Positions 8,990 to 18,739 of a DNA stretch of 64,000 bases are shown in pieces; the stretch's first letter is position 1; every line of letters begins with the position of its first letter. A program made the translations under genes and the position numbers. The notes below the pieces were generated by a model. It made no database searches. It saw nothing but the letters and a program-made list of their open reading frames with translations, and was not told the DNA's origin. Source of the stretch: Geovibrio ferrireducens. GTDB taxonomy: Bacteria > Chrysiogenota > Deferribacteres > Deferribacterales > Geovibrionaceae. Location of the stretch: positions 186,001 to 250,000 of the forward strand of contig NZ_JAJAPB010000001.1 of the NCBI RefSeq assembly GCF_026226615.1, given 5' to 3'.

Positions 8990-10451
8990 CAAATCCTCCG
9001 GTTTTCGGCAGAATAAGAGAGAAAACTGCACCGGTACTGTCATTGGTAACAGTGATCTGTCCGCCGTGAGCTGTCATAATTTTTTTGGAGAGGGAGAGCC
9101 CCAGTCCTGTGCCGTCCTGCTTGCTTGAGTGGAAAGGCTCGAAAATCTTTTCCATCTCGCAGTCAGGTACACCGCCCCCCGTATCTTTAATATAAAGTAT
9201 AATCGTTTCCGAACTTTCTTCAGCACTTATTTTTAAGTCGCCGCCGCTCGGCATTACCTGAATAGCATTTATGATAACATTTATCAACACCTGAATAAAC
9301 CTGTTTTTATCAGCATAAACAGTTATTTCAGGGTCAACTGACTTGCTCACGTGTATCATCCCTATGCTTATATTTTCGGAAAGCAGCCTGAGGGTTTCAT
9401 TCACAACGCTGTCAAGGTGGATCTTCTCTATTTTGAGGTCAACACTTTTGGAGTAGTCAAGAATCTCCGTAACGAGGTTTTCAAGCCTTGTCACCTCAGA
9501 CTGAATCATGGCTATATAATTATCCATACGCGGGTCGGAGCCGAAAGCCGCAAGCCTTTTTGCGAAACCGCCTATGGCAACCAGCGGATTTTTAAGCTCG
9601 TGGGCGACAGTGGCCGCCAGCATGCCCATTTTCACAAGGTCCTTGGAGACATAGTCAACTTTTTCGAAATCTTCCTCATAGGTTTTAAGGCGTATGAGTT
9701 CGCCGCGCATATTTGCGTTGCTGATGGCAATGGAGCAGAGATTGGAGTAAAACTGTAAAACAGCAGCAGCCTCTTCAGAATAACCGCCGCTGCCTGTGGC
9801 TATTACAATTCCTGCCGCAGTGCCGTCCATATTGATGAGCGGGCTGGCGTATGCCTCACCCTTAAGGCAGTCCTGCATGCCCCTCCAGTCGTCTATTTCA
9901 TCTAGGTTCAGCCTTTCGCATCTGCCGAAGTACATAACATCTGACAGAGGGCTTTTTTTCGTAAGCCTGATCTTCCTGCTCCGGAAGCGTATGCCCTCTC
10001 CGGCTTTGCCTCCGCAGTCTCCGGCATATACAAGCCCCCTGACCTCCAGAAGGATTTCATTCAGCAGAAAAACCCCGGCGGAATCGAACAACGGGGAGGA
10101 GATAATCATCTGAACAAGCTCGTTAAGCACGCTGTCTATGCTTTCGCCGCTGACTATGCTGCCTAATATCTCCGCGCGGCGGGCGCACTCGGAGGGAATA
10201 TGCTCCCTGAACAAATCACCGTACAGATTCACCGCATCCGTGACTACCAAACGGGCTTTTTCTTCATTTATTCTGCCTCTGCCCGCAATAGTGCATGAGA
10301 AATTTTCTCCTTTAATTTCAAGGAGATAATCCCCTGTCTCACCGCTTTCGAGGAGAGTGCGTGTTTTAGCGGAGAAAGTGACAGTGCACGAAAGAATACT
10401 AACGCCGAGAGAGTTTTCCAGCAGACGGACAAAACGGGCATCCGGAGTCAT
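8982..10451 (-). CDS. Soluble GAF-domain sensor histidine kinase
   Basis: A 489-residue kinase with no membrane segment. Order of parts: an unassigned N-terminus (1-95), a GAF-like domain (about 100-245, AGVFLLNE to LCSIAISNAN), a HisKA domain with His284 in ATVAHELKNPLVAIGG, and an HATPase domain (VIINAIQVMPSGG N-box, DTGGGVP, GTGLGLSLSKK). The input domain suggests a small cytosolic ligand or a redox cue. Only about 30 bases separate its start from the ppdK terminator, so its promoter must be compact or overlap that hairpin. The following receiver gene is the likely target. Confidence 0.88.
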   Translation of the reverse strand: MTPDARFVRLLENSLGVSILSCTVTFSAKTRTLLESGETGDYLLEIKGENFSCTIAGRGRINEEKARLVVTDAVNLYGDLFREHIPSECARRAEILGSIVSGESIDSVLNELVQMIISSPLFDSAGVFLLNEILLEVRGLVYAGDCGGKAGEGIRFRSRKIRLTKKSPLSDVMYFGRCERLNLDEIDDWRGMQDCLKGEAYASPLINMDGTAAGIVIATGSGGYSEEAAAVLQFYSNLCSIAISNANMRGELIRLKTYEEDFEKVDYVSKDLVKMGMLAATVAHELKNPLVAIGGFAKRLAAFGSDPRMDNYIAMIQSEVTRLENLVTEILDYSKSVDLKIEKIHLDSVVNETLRLLSENISIGMIHVSKSVDPEITVYADKNRFIQVLINVIINAIQVMPSGGDLKISAEESSETIILYIKDTGGGVPDCEMEKIFEPFHSSKQDGTGLGLSLSKKIMTAHGGQITVTNDSTGAVFSLILPKTGGFDD

Positions 10452-10483
10452 AAAACACGACCTGAATCATTGTATTGTAATTG

Positions 10484-10507
10484 AAAAAAAGGGGGCATAA
10501 AGCCCCC
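10484..10507 (-). terminator. Terminator after ppdK
   Basis: On the minus strand GGGGGC/GCCCCC (10507-10502 with 10496-10491) with a 5-base loop is followed by seven T. It lies directly after the ppdK stop. Confidence 0.88.
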
Positions 10508-10515
10508 GTAAAATT

Positions 10516-13143
10516 TTATTTACCCTTAAGTGCAGCGTGAGCGGCAGCAAGCCTCGCCACAGGAACCCTGTAGGGAGAGCAGCTTACATAGTTAAGCCCC
10601 GCTTTCTGGCAGAAGGCGATGGAATCGGGATCACCGCCGTGCTCGCCGCATATCCCGGTTTTAAGCTCTTTCCGGACAGAGCGCCCTTTGGCGACACCCA
10701 TCTCCACAAGCTGGCCTACGCCTGACTGGTCAATGGAAACAAAAGGGTCTTCCTTGAAGATTCCTTTCTCCACATACTGGGGCAGGAACTTGCCCGCATC
10801 GTCACGGCTTATGCCGAGAGTGGTCTGGGTGAGGTCGTTTGTGCCGAAAGAGAAGAACTGCGCATGGGCAGCTATCTCATCCGCTGTGAGAGCGGCTCTG
10901 GGAAGCTCAATCATTGTTCCCACGAGATAGTCAACCTTAACGCCTGTTTTGTCCATAACCTCAGCGGCTACGTTGTCCACAAGCTCCTTCAGTTCCTCAA
11001 GCTCTTTATAGTGACCCACAAGGGGTATCATTACTTCGGGGATTACGTTTGCTCCCTCTTTTTTCAGCTTGCATGCAGCCTCGAAGATGGCGTATGCCTG
11101 CATTTCGTATATTTCAGGGAAGGTGACAGCAAGGCGGCAGCCGCGGTGTCCCAGCATGGGGTTGAACTCGTGGAGCTCCTGCGCCTTTCTCTTGAGTGCG
11201 TCAAAGGCAATGCCTGATGCCTTTGAAACCTTCTGCACATCCTCATCAGTGTGGGGGATGAACTCATGAAGGGGCGGGTCAAGGAGCCTGATAGTAACGG
11301 GCAGACCCTCCATAACCTTAAACAGACCTTCGAAATCCTCCCTCTGGTAAGGCTTGACCTTCTCAAGGGCTTTCTTGCGTCCGTCAACATCAGAGGCGAG
11401 GATCATCTCACGCACCGCATCAATTCTGTCGCCGTCGAAAAACATATGCTCCGTGCGGCAGAGGCCTATGCCCTGTGCGCCGAAATCACGGGCAACCTGA
11501 GCATCATGCGGGGTATCGGCATTGGCTCTCACTCCCAGCGTACGGAATTCGTCAGCCCATGTGAGAATCTCTGCAAACTCGCCTGAAAGCGAGGGTTCTA
11601 TAAGCTCTATCTGGCCGAGTATAACTTCACCGGTGGTTCCGTTGATTGTTATGAAGTCGCCCTCTTTAATGAGGTGGCCGCCCACGGTGAATTTTTTGCC
11701 TTTTTCATCTATATTGATTGAACCGCAGCCCGCAACGCAGCACTTGCCCATTCCTCTGGCAACAACTGCCGCATGGCTGGTCATCCCGCCTGTAGCGGTG
11801 AGAATACCCTGAGCGGCATGCATTCCGCCTATATCCTCAGGGGAGGTTTCCTTCCTCACCAGGATAACGGCCTCGCCTCTCTGCGCCCAGCTTTCAGCCT
11901 CTTCCGCGGTGAAAACAGCCTTGCCCACGGCAGCGCCGGGTGAAGCGGGAAGCCCTTTCGCCACTGAATCATATGAAGACTTGGGGTCAATCATAGGGTG
12001 CAGAAGCTGGTCAACCTGCTGGGGAGCCACACGGAGGACGGCGGTCTTCTTATCGATAAGCCCTTCCTTGAACATGTCATAGGCTATCTTAACCGCTGCC
12101 TTGGCAGTACGCTTTCCTGAACGTGTCTGGAGCATATACAGCTTGTTCTTCTCTATGGTGAACTCTATGTCCTGAACATCTTTGTAGTGTTTTTCAAGGG
12201 TCTGGTAAACCTGCTCAAGCTGGGCAAACGCCTCCGGCATTATGCTTTTCAGCTCAACGATCGGGTTCGGGGTTCTTATACCCGCCACAACGTCCTCACC
12301 CTGAGCGTTTATGAGGAATTCGCCGAAGAACTCCTTATCGCCCGTGGAGGGGTTCCTTGTGAAGGCGACTCCTGTTCCGCAGTCATTACCCATGTTGCCG
12401 AAAACCATGGCCTGAACGTTTACGCCCGTTCCCCACTCATGGGGTATTTTATTGATCTTTCTGTAGGTCTTCGCCCTCTGGTTGTTCCAGGATTCAAAAA
12501 CTGCGTTAACTGCAAGCTTAAGCTGCTCCTTCGGTTCCTGAGGGAAGTTTCTTCCTGTCTCCGTTGAAACAACATCCTTATACTGCTCAACAAGTTTTTT
12601 CAGGTCGGCTGCTTCCAGCTTGGTATCTTCATCTACATTTTTTGACTTTTTCAGGTCGGAAAGAAGCCTTTCAAACTTGCCGTGACCCACACCGAGGACA
12701 ACATCCCCGAACATCTGGATGAACCTTCTGTAGGAGTCATAGGCAAAGCGCTCATTACCGGAGGAAGAGGCAAGCCCTTTCACAGTCTCATCATTGAGGC
12801 CGAGGTTGAGGACGGTGTCCATCATACCCGGCATTGAAACTCTCGCTCCTGAGCGGACAGAAACAAGCAGAGGCGATGAAATATCGCCGAATTTTTTACC
12901 CACTGCCGCTTCAAGCTTGGTCATAGCCTCAAGCATCTGATCCGCAAGCCCGGCAGGGTACTGCTGATTATTCGAGTAGTATTCTACGCAGGCTTCCGTG
13001 GTGATGGTGAAGCCGGGAGGAACAGGGATGGAGATATTCGTCATCTCGGCAAGTCCGGCGCCTTTTCCGCCGAGAAGCTCCTTGTCGGTACCTTTGCCTT
13101 CGGCTTTTCCGTTGCCGAAGAAATACACCCATTTTTTAGACAT
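10516..13143 (-). CDS. ppdK: Pyruvate, phosphate dikinase
   Basis: PPDK interconverts pyruvate, ATP and Pi with phosphoenolpyruvate, AMP and PPi. All three domains are visible in 875 residues. The N-terminal ATP-grasp part begins with VYFFGNGKAEGKGTDKELLG. The central swivelling domain carries the catalytic histidine in GGMTSHAAVVARGMGK. The C-terminal PEP-binding barrel has GLCRTEHMFF and GICGEHGGDP, with the catalytic cysteine in the latter. Length is typical of bacterial PPDK. It follows glyS by 25 bases on the same strand and is closed by a strong terminator. In anaerobes this enzyme often supports gluconeogenesis or PPi-linked glycolysis. Confidence 0.96.
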   Translation of the reverse strand: MSKKWVYFFGNGKAEGKGTDKELLGGKGAGLAEMTNISIPVPPGFTITTEACVEYYSNNQQYPAGLADQMLEAMTKLEAAVGKKFGDISSPLLVSVRSGARVSMPGMMDTVLNLGLNDETVKGLASSSGNERFAYDSYRRFIQMFGDVVLGVGHGKFERLLSDLKKSKNVDEDTKLEAADLKKLVEQYKDVVSTETGRNFPQEPKEQLKLAVNAVFESWNNQRAKTYRKINKIPHEWGTGVNVQAMVFGNMGNDCGTGVAFTRNPSTGDKEFFGEFLINAQGEDVVAGIRTPNPIVELKSIMPEAFAQLEQVYQTLEKHYKDVQDIEFTIEKNKLYMLQTRSGKRTAKAAVKIAYDMFKEGLIDKKTAVLRVAPQQVDQLLHPMIDPKSSYDSVAKGLPASPGAAVGKAVFTAEEAESWAQRGEAVILVRKETSPEDIGGMHAAQGILTATGGMTSHAAVVARGMGKCCVAGCGSINIDEKGKKFTVGGHLIKEGDFITINGTTGEVILGQIELIEPSLSGEFAEILTWADEFRTLGVRANADTPHDAQVARDFGAQGIGLCRTEHMFFDGDRIDAVREMILASDVDGRKKALEKVKPYQREDFEGLFKVMEGLPVTIRLLDPPLHEFIPHTDEDVQKVSKASGIAFDALKRKAQELHEFNPMLGHRGCRLAVTFPEIYEMQAYAIFEAACKLKKEGANVIPEVMIPLVGHYKELEELKELVDNVAAEVMDKTGVKVDYLVGTMIELPRAALTADEIAAHAQFFSFGTNDLTQTTLGISRDDAGKFLPQYVEKGIFKEDPFVSIDQSGVGQLVEMGVAKGRSVRKELKTGICGEHGGDPDSIAFCQKAGLNYVSCSPYRVPVARLAAAHAALKGK

Positions 13144-13168
13144 TTACTAACCCCCAGTATATTGTGGT

Positions 13169-15232
13169 TTAAGCTAATTTTGAAAGGTCTCCGGCCAGAC
13201 TGAAAATGTTCCGCAGTCCGGTAAGGAGGCTCAGCCTGTTGTTTTTCACCTTTTCGTCTTCGGCCATTACCATAACAGCCTCGAAAAAGGCATCCACAGG
13301 CTTGCTGAAAGCCAAGAGCCCGCTTAACGCTGTCTCAAAGTCTTCCTTATTAATAAGCTCTGCTGTCGCCTGCTTTTTCTCCGCAAGGAGATCAGCGAGG
13401 GCTTTTTCTTCCTCTTTCTCAAAAAGGGCGGGATTAACTGCGTCTGTGTTCCATTCCTGCTTTTTCAATATGTTGTTGATACGTTTATACCCCTGTGAGA
13501 TCACGCCGAACTCTGCGCTGCTTCTGTACTTGGCAAGCGCACGGGCGCACTTTTCAAGCGTGATCACGTCAGAAGAAAGTCCTGATGCCGCATCGAAGCA
13601 TTCGCCGTCAACCCCTTCGCTGACGAGAAGCTGCTTAAGCCTCTGGAGGATGAACTCCTTCACTGCTGCGGCTGCTTTTTCCGTGTCAAACCTCACCGCA
13701 CCCGCAAGCACGGAAAGGCTTTTTTCTATGAGCCTGTCAAGGTCAAGCCTGTAACCCTTGGTTCTTATAATCTGTAAAATTCCTATGGTGCTGCGGCGCA
13801 GGGCGTAGGGGTCGTTGCTTCCGCTGGGGATAAGCCCTATGGCGAAGCAGCCGCACACAGTGTCCAGCTTGTCCGCCATGGAAACAAATGCGCCTTCCGC
13901 AGTTTCGGGCAGCCTGTCTCCGGCGAAGCGGGGCAGATAATGCTCAAATATAGCCTGAACCACATTCGCATTCTCTTTCTGGAGAGCTGCGTATTCTCTT
14001 CCCATTATACCCTGAAGTTCAGGGAACTCGTACACCATTTCGCTGAGCAGGTCAGCCTTGCAGAGATATGCGGCTCTGTCCGCTGTTTCCTTCGCCTGTT
14101 TATTCAGTGTTTCGGCGAGATAAGCGGCTACTGCCCTGAAACGCTCCATTTTGGCATAGGAAGTGCCGAGTTTTTCCTGGTAAACAACCTTTCTGAGTTC
14201 CTCTGTTCTCTGGGCGAGGGGAACATTTATGTCGTTTTCATAGAAGAACTTGGCATCCGTAAGCCTTGCCCTCAGAACCCTTTCGTACCCTTTGCGGATG
14301 AGCTCCGTGCTCTGCGGCTCGGTATTTGATATGCCTATGAAATAGTTAAGCAGTTTGCCGTTTTTATCGTTTACGTAGAAGTATTTCTGATGGTTTTTCA
14401 TGGAAGTGATAAGCACTTCGGGGGGGAGCTTGAGGAAGTCCTCCGAAAAGCTGCCGAGAACCGCCACCGGAGCCTCAACAAGGTTGCTCACAGTGTCAAG
14501 GAGATCGGCATCCACATCCACACGGAAACCGTGCTTCTCCTCAAGGGCTTTTATCTGTATCATTATCTGTTCTTTGCGGCTTTCGGTGTTCACCGTGACA
14601 CGGGCATCGGCAAGGGCTTTCACATAGCTGTCATAGTCCTTAACCTCAAAGCGTGAGGGGCACATGATTCTGTGTCCGTATGTGTAGCGGTCTGCCTGAA
14701 TGCCGTCAATCTCGAAGGGGAGAACCTCTCCGCCGAAGAGGGAGATAAACCAGTGAACAGGGCGGGCGAAGCGGAAGTCTGTGCTTCCCCAGCGCATGGA
14801 TTTCTGAAAGGGTATAGATTTTATAATGCGGGGTACAAGATCCTTAAGCACCTCAGCGGTTTCAACGCCGACGGATTTTTTAACCCCTGAGATATATTCG
14901 CCTTTATCGGTCTTGGTGCGTTTAAGGTCTTCTGTCTTAATGCCTTTTGAAGCTGCGAACCCCTGTCCGGCTTTGGTGAGGTTTCCGTCAGCATCGTAAG
15001 CTATGGAAGCGGGGGGGCCCATGATGAACTCCTCCGAGTCCGCCTGTTTCTCCGCTATGCCCGTGACATAAACATACATCCTGCGGGGCGTTCCGTCCGT
15101 TTTAACCCCTGCGTATGCTATGTTGTTTTCCTTAAGCTGCTTTTCAAACTCGCTTTTAAGAAAATCACAGGATTTGCCTATAAACCCTGCGGGAATCTCT
15201 TCACTGCCTATTTCGAGAAAATAGTAAGACAT
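13169..15232 (-). CDS. glyS: Glycyl-tRNA synthetase beta subunit
   Basis: The beta subunit of the alpha2-beta2 glycyl-tRNA synthetase binds tRNA-Gly. The 687-residue product begins with YYFLEIGSEEIPAGF and contains PFQKSMRWG and RFARPVHWF, typical of GlyS. The C-terminus is the helical DALR-type anticodon-binding region. The alpha subunit gene glyQ, usually directly upstream, is not in this window. Upstream is instead about 390 bases without a gene. The start is preceded by AGGGTG. Confidence 0.95.
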   Translation of the reverse strand: MSYYFLEIGSEEIPAGFIGKSCDFLKSEFEKQLKENNIAYAGVKTDGTPRRMYVYVTGIAEKQADSEEFIMGPPASIAYDADGNLTKAGQGFAASKGIKTEDLKRTKTDKGEYISGVKKSVGVETAEVLKDLVPRIIKSIPFQKSMRWGSTDFRFARPVHWFISLFGGEVLPFEIDGIQADRYTYGHRIMCPSRFEVKDYDSYVKALADARVTVNTESRKEQIMIQIKALEEKHGFRVDVDADLLDTVSNLVEAPVAVLGSFSEDFLKLPPEVLITSMKNHQKYFYVNDKNGKLLNYFIGISNTEPQSTELIRKGYERVLRARLTDAKFFYENDINVPLAQRTEELRKVVYQEKLGTSYAKMERFRAVAAYLAETLNKQAKETADRAAYLCKADLLSEMVYEFPELQGIMGREYAALQKENANVVQAIFEHYLPRFAGDRLPETAEGAFVSMADKLDTVCGCFAIGLIPSGSNDPYALRRSTIGILQIIRTKGYRLDLDRLIEKSLSVLAGAVRFDTEKAAAAVKEFILQRLKQLLVSEGVDGECFDAASGLSSDVITLEKCARALAKYRSSAEFGVISQGYKRINNILKKQEWNTDAVNPALFEKEEEKALADLLAEKKQATAELINKEDFETALSGLLAFSKPVDAFFEAVMVMAEDEKVKNNRLSLLTGLRNIFSLAGDLSKLA

Positions 15233-15440
15233 TCTTCACCCTTTAAGTACCGATTTATTTTAATATCCAATTTATCATTTTTCAGACAATCCAACCTTTA
15301 TATAACTTAGGAAAGGGCTTTTCAAGCAAATAATCCGCTTTTTTTGGCGTATGTGAAGCTGTTTGAAGAATAAAACATGGAATGAGTGTTTTCAGAAAGA
15401 ATTAATTTCCGGGAAAGTATTTAAACAGATTAACACGGGA

Positions 15441-15617
15441 GAGCAGACGGGCTCACATCTGCTCCGCGGCAAAGGTAATGACAAAATCCGGAGATGCGCG
15501 ATTAATACTATCAATCTCCCCCCTGCCCCTCTTTAAGAAAGAGGGGTGTTTTGCCTTTGCGGAGCGAAGTTCGGCGCGAGCGTGTACGCTGAGCGGACAG
15601 GATGTACCGCTCAGCGT
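15441..15617 (+). repeat. Intergenic hairpin repeats between leuD and glyS, including an ACAGGATGT-loop hairpin
   Basis: The gap between the two genes (15233-15623) holds no ORF but three hairpins. GAGCAGA/TCTGCTC lies at 15441-15464. CCCCTCTTT/AAAGAGGGG lies at 15526-15546 and has no adjacent T-run for either gene. An 11-bp stem lies at 15586-15596 with 15607-15617, around the loop ACAGGATGTA. The last is preceded by GGAGCGAA and GCGCGAGCGTGTAC, the linker sequences of a repeat family also seen near 26.9, 27.1 and 39.2 kb. It lies just past the leuD stop. Confidence 0.75.
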
Positions 15618-15623
15618 TTATGG

Positions 15624-16223
15624 TCAAAACCTGTAAGGCAGTGCCGCCTCAAGCTCAGCTGTCTGCGCTCTGCCGGAGAGAAGCTGCGCCAGTGAGTCAT
15701 ATGTGCAGTCGAGGAAAGCCTTTCTTGCGCCGTCCTTTATGCCCACATTATATGTTTTGCCCCCTGCGGTGAGCGTTCTGCCCTCCACATCAAGCACAAA
15801 TTCCGCTTTGGGCTCTTTTTTGACCAGTGCCATGAGCTCCGCCCTTTCCGCATCAGGGAGAGTTACGCAGACTATGCCCAGCGTGGTTGAGTTGCCGAAG
15901 AATATCTCTGCGTAGCTTCCGGCGATTATAACATCATAGCCCGCACGGATGATTGCCTGCGGGGCATGCTCACGGGAGGAACCGCAGCCGAAGTTATTGC
16001 CGCTGATGATGAACCTTGCGCCTCTGTACTCAGGAGCATCCACCGGATGTCCGAGGGGTTTGCCCCCCTCACCGAAACGCTCGTCAAAGAAGAGCGCAAG
16101 TCCAAGACCGTCAAAAGTGACGCACTTGAGGTATCTGGCGGGGATAATTCTGTCCGTGTCTATATCATCTCCGGGAACGGGAACAGCCGTGCCCTTTACC
16201 TGTTTTATCGCTTCAAGCTTCAT
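15624..16223 (-). CDS. leuD: 3-isopropylmalate dehydratase small subunit
   Basis: LeuD is the swivelling domain of isopropylmalate isomerase, the second step of leucine synthesis. Diagnostic motifs are [31 protein letters not shown] and [13 protein letters not shown]. The 199-residue product matches the longer LeuD form. Its ATG overlaps the leuC stop (ATGA), so the two subunits are translationally coupled. Confidence 0.95.
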   Translation of the reverse strand: MKLEAIKQVKGTAVPVPGDDIDTDRIIPARYLKCVTFDGLGLALFFDERFGEGGKPLGHPVDAPEYRGARFIISGNNFGCGSSREHAPQAIIRAGYDVIIAGSYAEIFFGNSTTLGIVCVTLPDAERAELMALVKKEPKAEFVLDVEGRTLTAGGKTYNVGIKDGARKAFLDCTYDSLAQLLSGRAQTAELEAALPYRF

Positions 16224-17614
16224 TTAACACCCCCGAAGGTTTTTCTGCAGTCGGCAATACAGCCCTCAACAGCCGCTGCGGCAGCCATAACCGGGCTCAC
16301 AAGCAGTGTTCTGCCTGTGGAGGAACCCTGACGTCCCTTGAAGTTTCTGTTTGAGGTGGATGCGCTTATCTGATCCCCTTTGAGCCTGTCGGGATTCATG
16401 GCAAGGCACATGGAGCAGCCGGGCTCACGCCATTCGAAACCCGCTTCCCTGAAAACAGTGTCCAGCCCCTCTTTCTCCGCAAGTGCCTTAACCTCGTAAG
16501 AGCCGGGAACAGCAAGTGCCCTCACATGGGAAGCAACCTTCCGCCCCTTAAGGTATTTCGCCGCCAGACGGAAATCCTCTATGCGTCCGTTGGTGCAGCT
16601 TCCGATGAAGCAGACATCTATTTTTTTGCCTTCCATCTTATCGCCAGCGCCGAACTTCATATATTCAAGGGCTTCCTTCATAGTCTCGTTCACAGGTGCG
16701 GGTATGCTTTCCGAAATGCCTATGCCCTGCTCTGGGTTGATTCCCCATGTGACCATGGGCTCTATCTCTGCTGCGTCAAAAACCACAACATCATCATACT
16801 CAGCGTCAGCATCGGAGGCTATGCTCTTCCAGTATTCCCTGCGCTTTTCAAACTCTTCACCCTTAGGAGCGTAAGGCCGTCCCTTGAGATATTCGAAAGT
16901 CACCTCATCGGGGTTGATATAGCCTACCCTTGCACCGCCCTCAATCGCCATGTTACAGAGGGTCATTCTCGCTTCCATGCTCATGTTCTTCACAGCCTCG
17001 CCGCAGAACTCGTAAGCATAGCCCAGACCGCCGTTAACACCCAGCCTGCGGATTACATGCAGGATAACGTCCTTTGACGTGACCATTTCACCCAGTCTGC
17101 CCTTTATCTCAATCTTCCTCACCTTAAACGGTGAGATCGTCATTGTCTGCGTGGCGAGAACATCACGCACCTGGCTTGTGCCTATCCCGAAGGCGATTGC
17201 GCCGAAAGCGCCGTGTGTCGCCGTGTGCGAATCACCGCAGGCAACGGTCATCCCCGGCTGGGTAAGCCCCTGCTCAGGACCGACTATATGCACAACACCC
17301 TGCGCACCTGACTCAGGGTTGAAAAACTTTATGCCGAATTCCTTTGTATTAGCCTCTATAGCCTGCATCATCTCCTCTGCCATGGAATCGGCAAAAGGGC
17401 GCTCACGCCCGTCCGTGGGGATAATGTGGTCACAGGTTGCGTATGTCCTGTCCGGATAAGCCACCTTGAGCCCAAGCTCCCTTATCATGGCAAAAGCCTG
17501 CGGGCTGGTGACTTCGTGAATAAGATGCAGCCCGATGAAAAGCTGGGACTGACCGCTGGGAAGCTCACGCACAAGGTGCTTTTCCCATACTTTCTGAAAA
17601 AGATTTTTGCCCAT
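16220..17614 (-). CDS. leuC: 3-isopropylmalate dehydratase large subunit
   Basis: The aconitase-family large subunit holds the [4Fe-4S] cluster. It has [31 protein letters not shown] and [13 protein letters not shown], which supply the cluster cysteines and substrate contacts. The start is the ATG of [13 protein letters not shown] because AAGGAG precedes it. A possible 64-residue upstream extension is translated from an intergenic repeat and is rejected. The resulting 464 residues are normal. Forms an operon with leuD. Confidence 0.95.
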   Translation of the reverse strand: MGKNLFQKVWEKHLVRELPSGQSQLFIGLHLIHEVTSPQAFAMIRELGLKVAYPDRTYATCDHIIPTDGRERPFADSMAEEMMQAIEANTKEFGIKFFNPESGAQGVVHIVGPEQGLTQPGMTVACGDSHTATHGAFGAIAFGIGTSQVRDVLATQTMTISPFKVRKIEIKGRLGEMVTSKDVILHVIRRLGVNGGLGYAYEFCGEAVKNMSMEARMTLCNMAIEGGARVGYINPDEVTFEYLKGRPYAPKGEEFEKRREYWKSIASDADAEYDDVVVFDAAEIEPMVTWGINPEQGIGISESIPAPVNETMKEALEYMKFGAGDKMEGKKIDVCFIGSCTNGRIEDFRLAAKYLKGRKVASHVRALAVPGSYEVKALAEKEGLDTVFREAGFEWREPGCSMCLAMNPDRLKGDQISASTSNRNFKGRQGSSTGRTLLVSPVMAAAAAVEGCIADCRKTFGGVK

Positions 17615-17638
17615 CGCTATATCTCCTTGTTTAAAGGG

Positions 17639-17698
17639 AAAGTGAGTTTTTGAGGGGGTTCGGGGGAACTTTGTTCCTAAAAAGTTTCCCCGGAAAAT
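17639..17698. repeat. Intergenic repeat R3, copy 1
   Basis: A copy of a roughly 60-base element that recurs at 53873-53930 and, more diverged, at 43571-43628. It begins AAAGTGAGTTTTTGA and folds as CGGGGGAACTT with AAGTTTCCCCG around TGTTCCTAA. Differences between copies preserve pairing. Confidence 0.75.
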
Positions 17699-17710
17699 AT
17701 TAATATTACT

Positions 17711-17767
17711 GAGAAACCCTTTTTTAACGAAAAAAAAGTGTTTCTCAAACTCTTCCCAAAAAACTGA
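17711..17767. repeat. Intergenic repeat R2, copy 1
   Basis: A copy of the element GAGAAAC...GTTTCTC followed by AAACTCTTCCCAAAAAACTG, also present at 43426-43482 and 43675-43730. The hairpin arms also include T6/A8 tracts around AACG. It lies 13 bases from repeat R3, and the two families co-occur again at 43.4-43.7 kb. Confidence 0.8.
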
Positions 17768-17862
17768 ATTTCTGAATTCAATAAAATCTACAATGTACAT
17801 GAACAAATGTAAAGGATAATGTTTGGTTTTGCTTAAATTTGTTTAGCGATGTTGTAACCTGT

Positions 17863-18732
17863 CTATTTCTCCTCAAAGACCTCGCATTCCGGTTCGGCAT
17901 TGAAATAAAGCCCCAGTATTCCGGTGAATTTGGGGTTTGCCTCGAACAGTCCGAGGGTGAGCGCTATTTCAGTCTGGTTATTAAACGGTGTTGATTTCAG
18001 GTATGAAACCACGCAGCTACGCACAGGCTCAGGCGATGCGGCAAGCTCCGTGAGGAAACATTCGGGGCTGCGGATCAGCGTGAGGGCAAGGGTGGAGTAA
18101 TATCTGTCCAGTGCGTCCTCCTCAAGGGGAAGGCGGGAGATTCTGAGAAAGTTCTTAACCTGTGCTTTGTTTTTGCAGAGGAAGACTTCGGGATAATACT
18201 GTGAGTATGCGGTCTCTGTCTCAGCCGGAGCGAGGCGGTCGAAGTTTTCAAAAACGAATGCAAAATCAAATTTACCTGTGATTTTTTCATCAAACTGACA
18301 CAGTGGCGAGGCATCGTATATTTCTGCAATGCCCGCATATTTTTCTCCGGTCAGGTAACCGGTCAGTTTCTCGTCAAATGAATCATCCTCGCTCTCCGAG
18401 TTGGTCAGGCGGAATATTACGCATGCCTGAACATCGTCCTGAGCGGCAGCAAGCTCCGCCATGAAGACATCGGGGCATTTCTTAAAATTTGTACGGAACG
18501 CTTCAGCGTATATGTTCCCCTCCTCATAGCCGTAAACAACCCTTGAAAGAGCGAGAAAACCTTTTACGGAAGCCTTTGAGGAGCAGTTTACCGTATTTTT
18601 TTCAAAAAATATCCCCAGCTCCTCCGCAGTAACGGAAGAAGCGGAGGGGTAGAGCGCTTCAAACGGGTTTTTCTCTGCGGCGGAAGCGGCAAAGACAAAC
18701 AGACAGAACAGCAAAACGGCAGAAACACGCAT
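17863..18732 (-). CDS. Secreted protein of unknown function with an internal duplication
   Basis: I do not recognise this 289-residue protein. It begins with a clear signal peptide (VSAVLLFCLFVFAASAAE), so it should be periplasmic or outer-membrane associated. The mature part is two related halves of about 125 residues. KGFLALSRV...PDVFMAELAAAQDDVQACV in the first half matches KNFLRISRL...PECFLTELAASPEPVRSCV in the second. Cysteines recur at equivalent positions, suggesting disulphides. It starts seven bases after cysK on the same strand, so it is probably cotranscribed. No function can be inferred beyond that context. Confidence 0.75.
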   Translation of the reverse strand: MRVSAVLLFCLFVFAASAAEKNPFEALYPSASSVTAEELGIFFEKNTVNCSSKASVKGFLALSRVVYGYEEGNIYAEAFRTNFKKCPDVFMAELAAAQDDVQACVIFRLTNSESEDDSFDEKLTGYLTGEKYAGIAEIYDASPLCQFDEKITGKFDFAFVFENFDRLAPAETETAYSQYYPEVFLCKNKAQVKNFLRISRLPLEEDALDRYYSTLALTLIRSPECFLTELAASPEPVRSCVVSYLKSTPFNNQTEIALTLGLFEANPKFTGILGLYFNAEPECEVFEEK

Positions 18733-18739
18733 AGTTCAC

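Noticed and set aside
15526-15546. Terminator for leuD or a plus-strand gene
   Set aside because: The perfect 9-bp hairpin has no T-run on the leuD side, and no plus-strand gene ends here. It is better seen as an intergenic palindromic repeat.
17615-17806. 64-residue N-terminal extension of LeuC
   Set aside because: It is translated from repeats R2 and R3, and a strong AAGGAG precedes the later ATG matching the family start.
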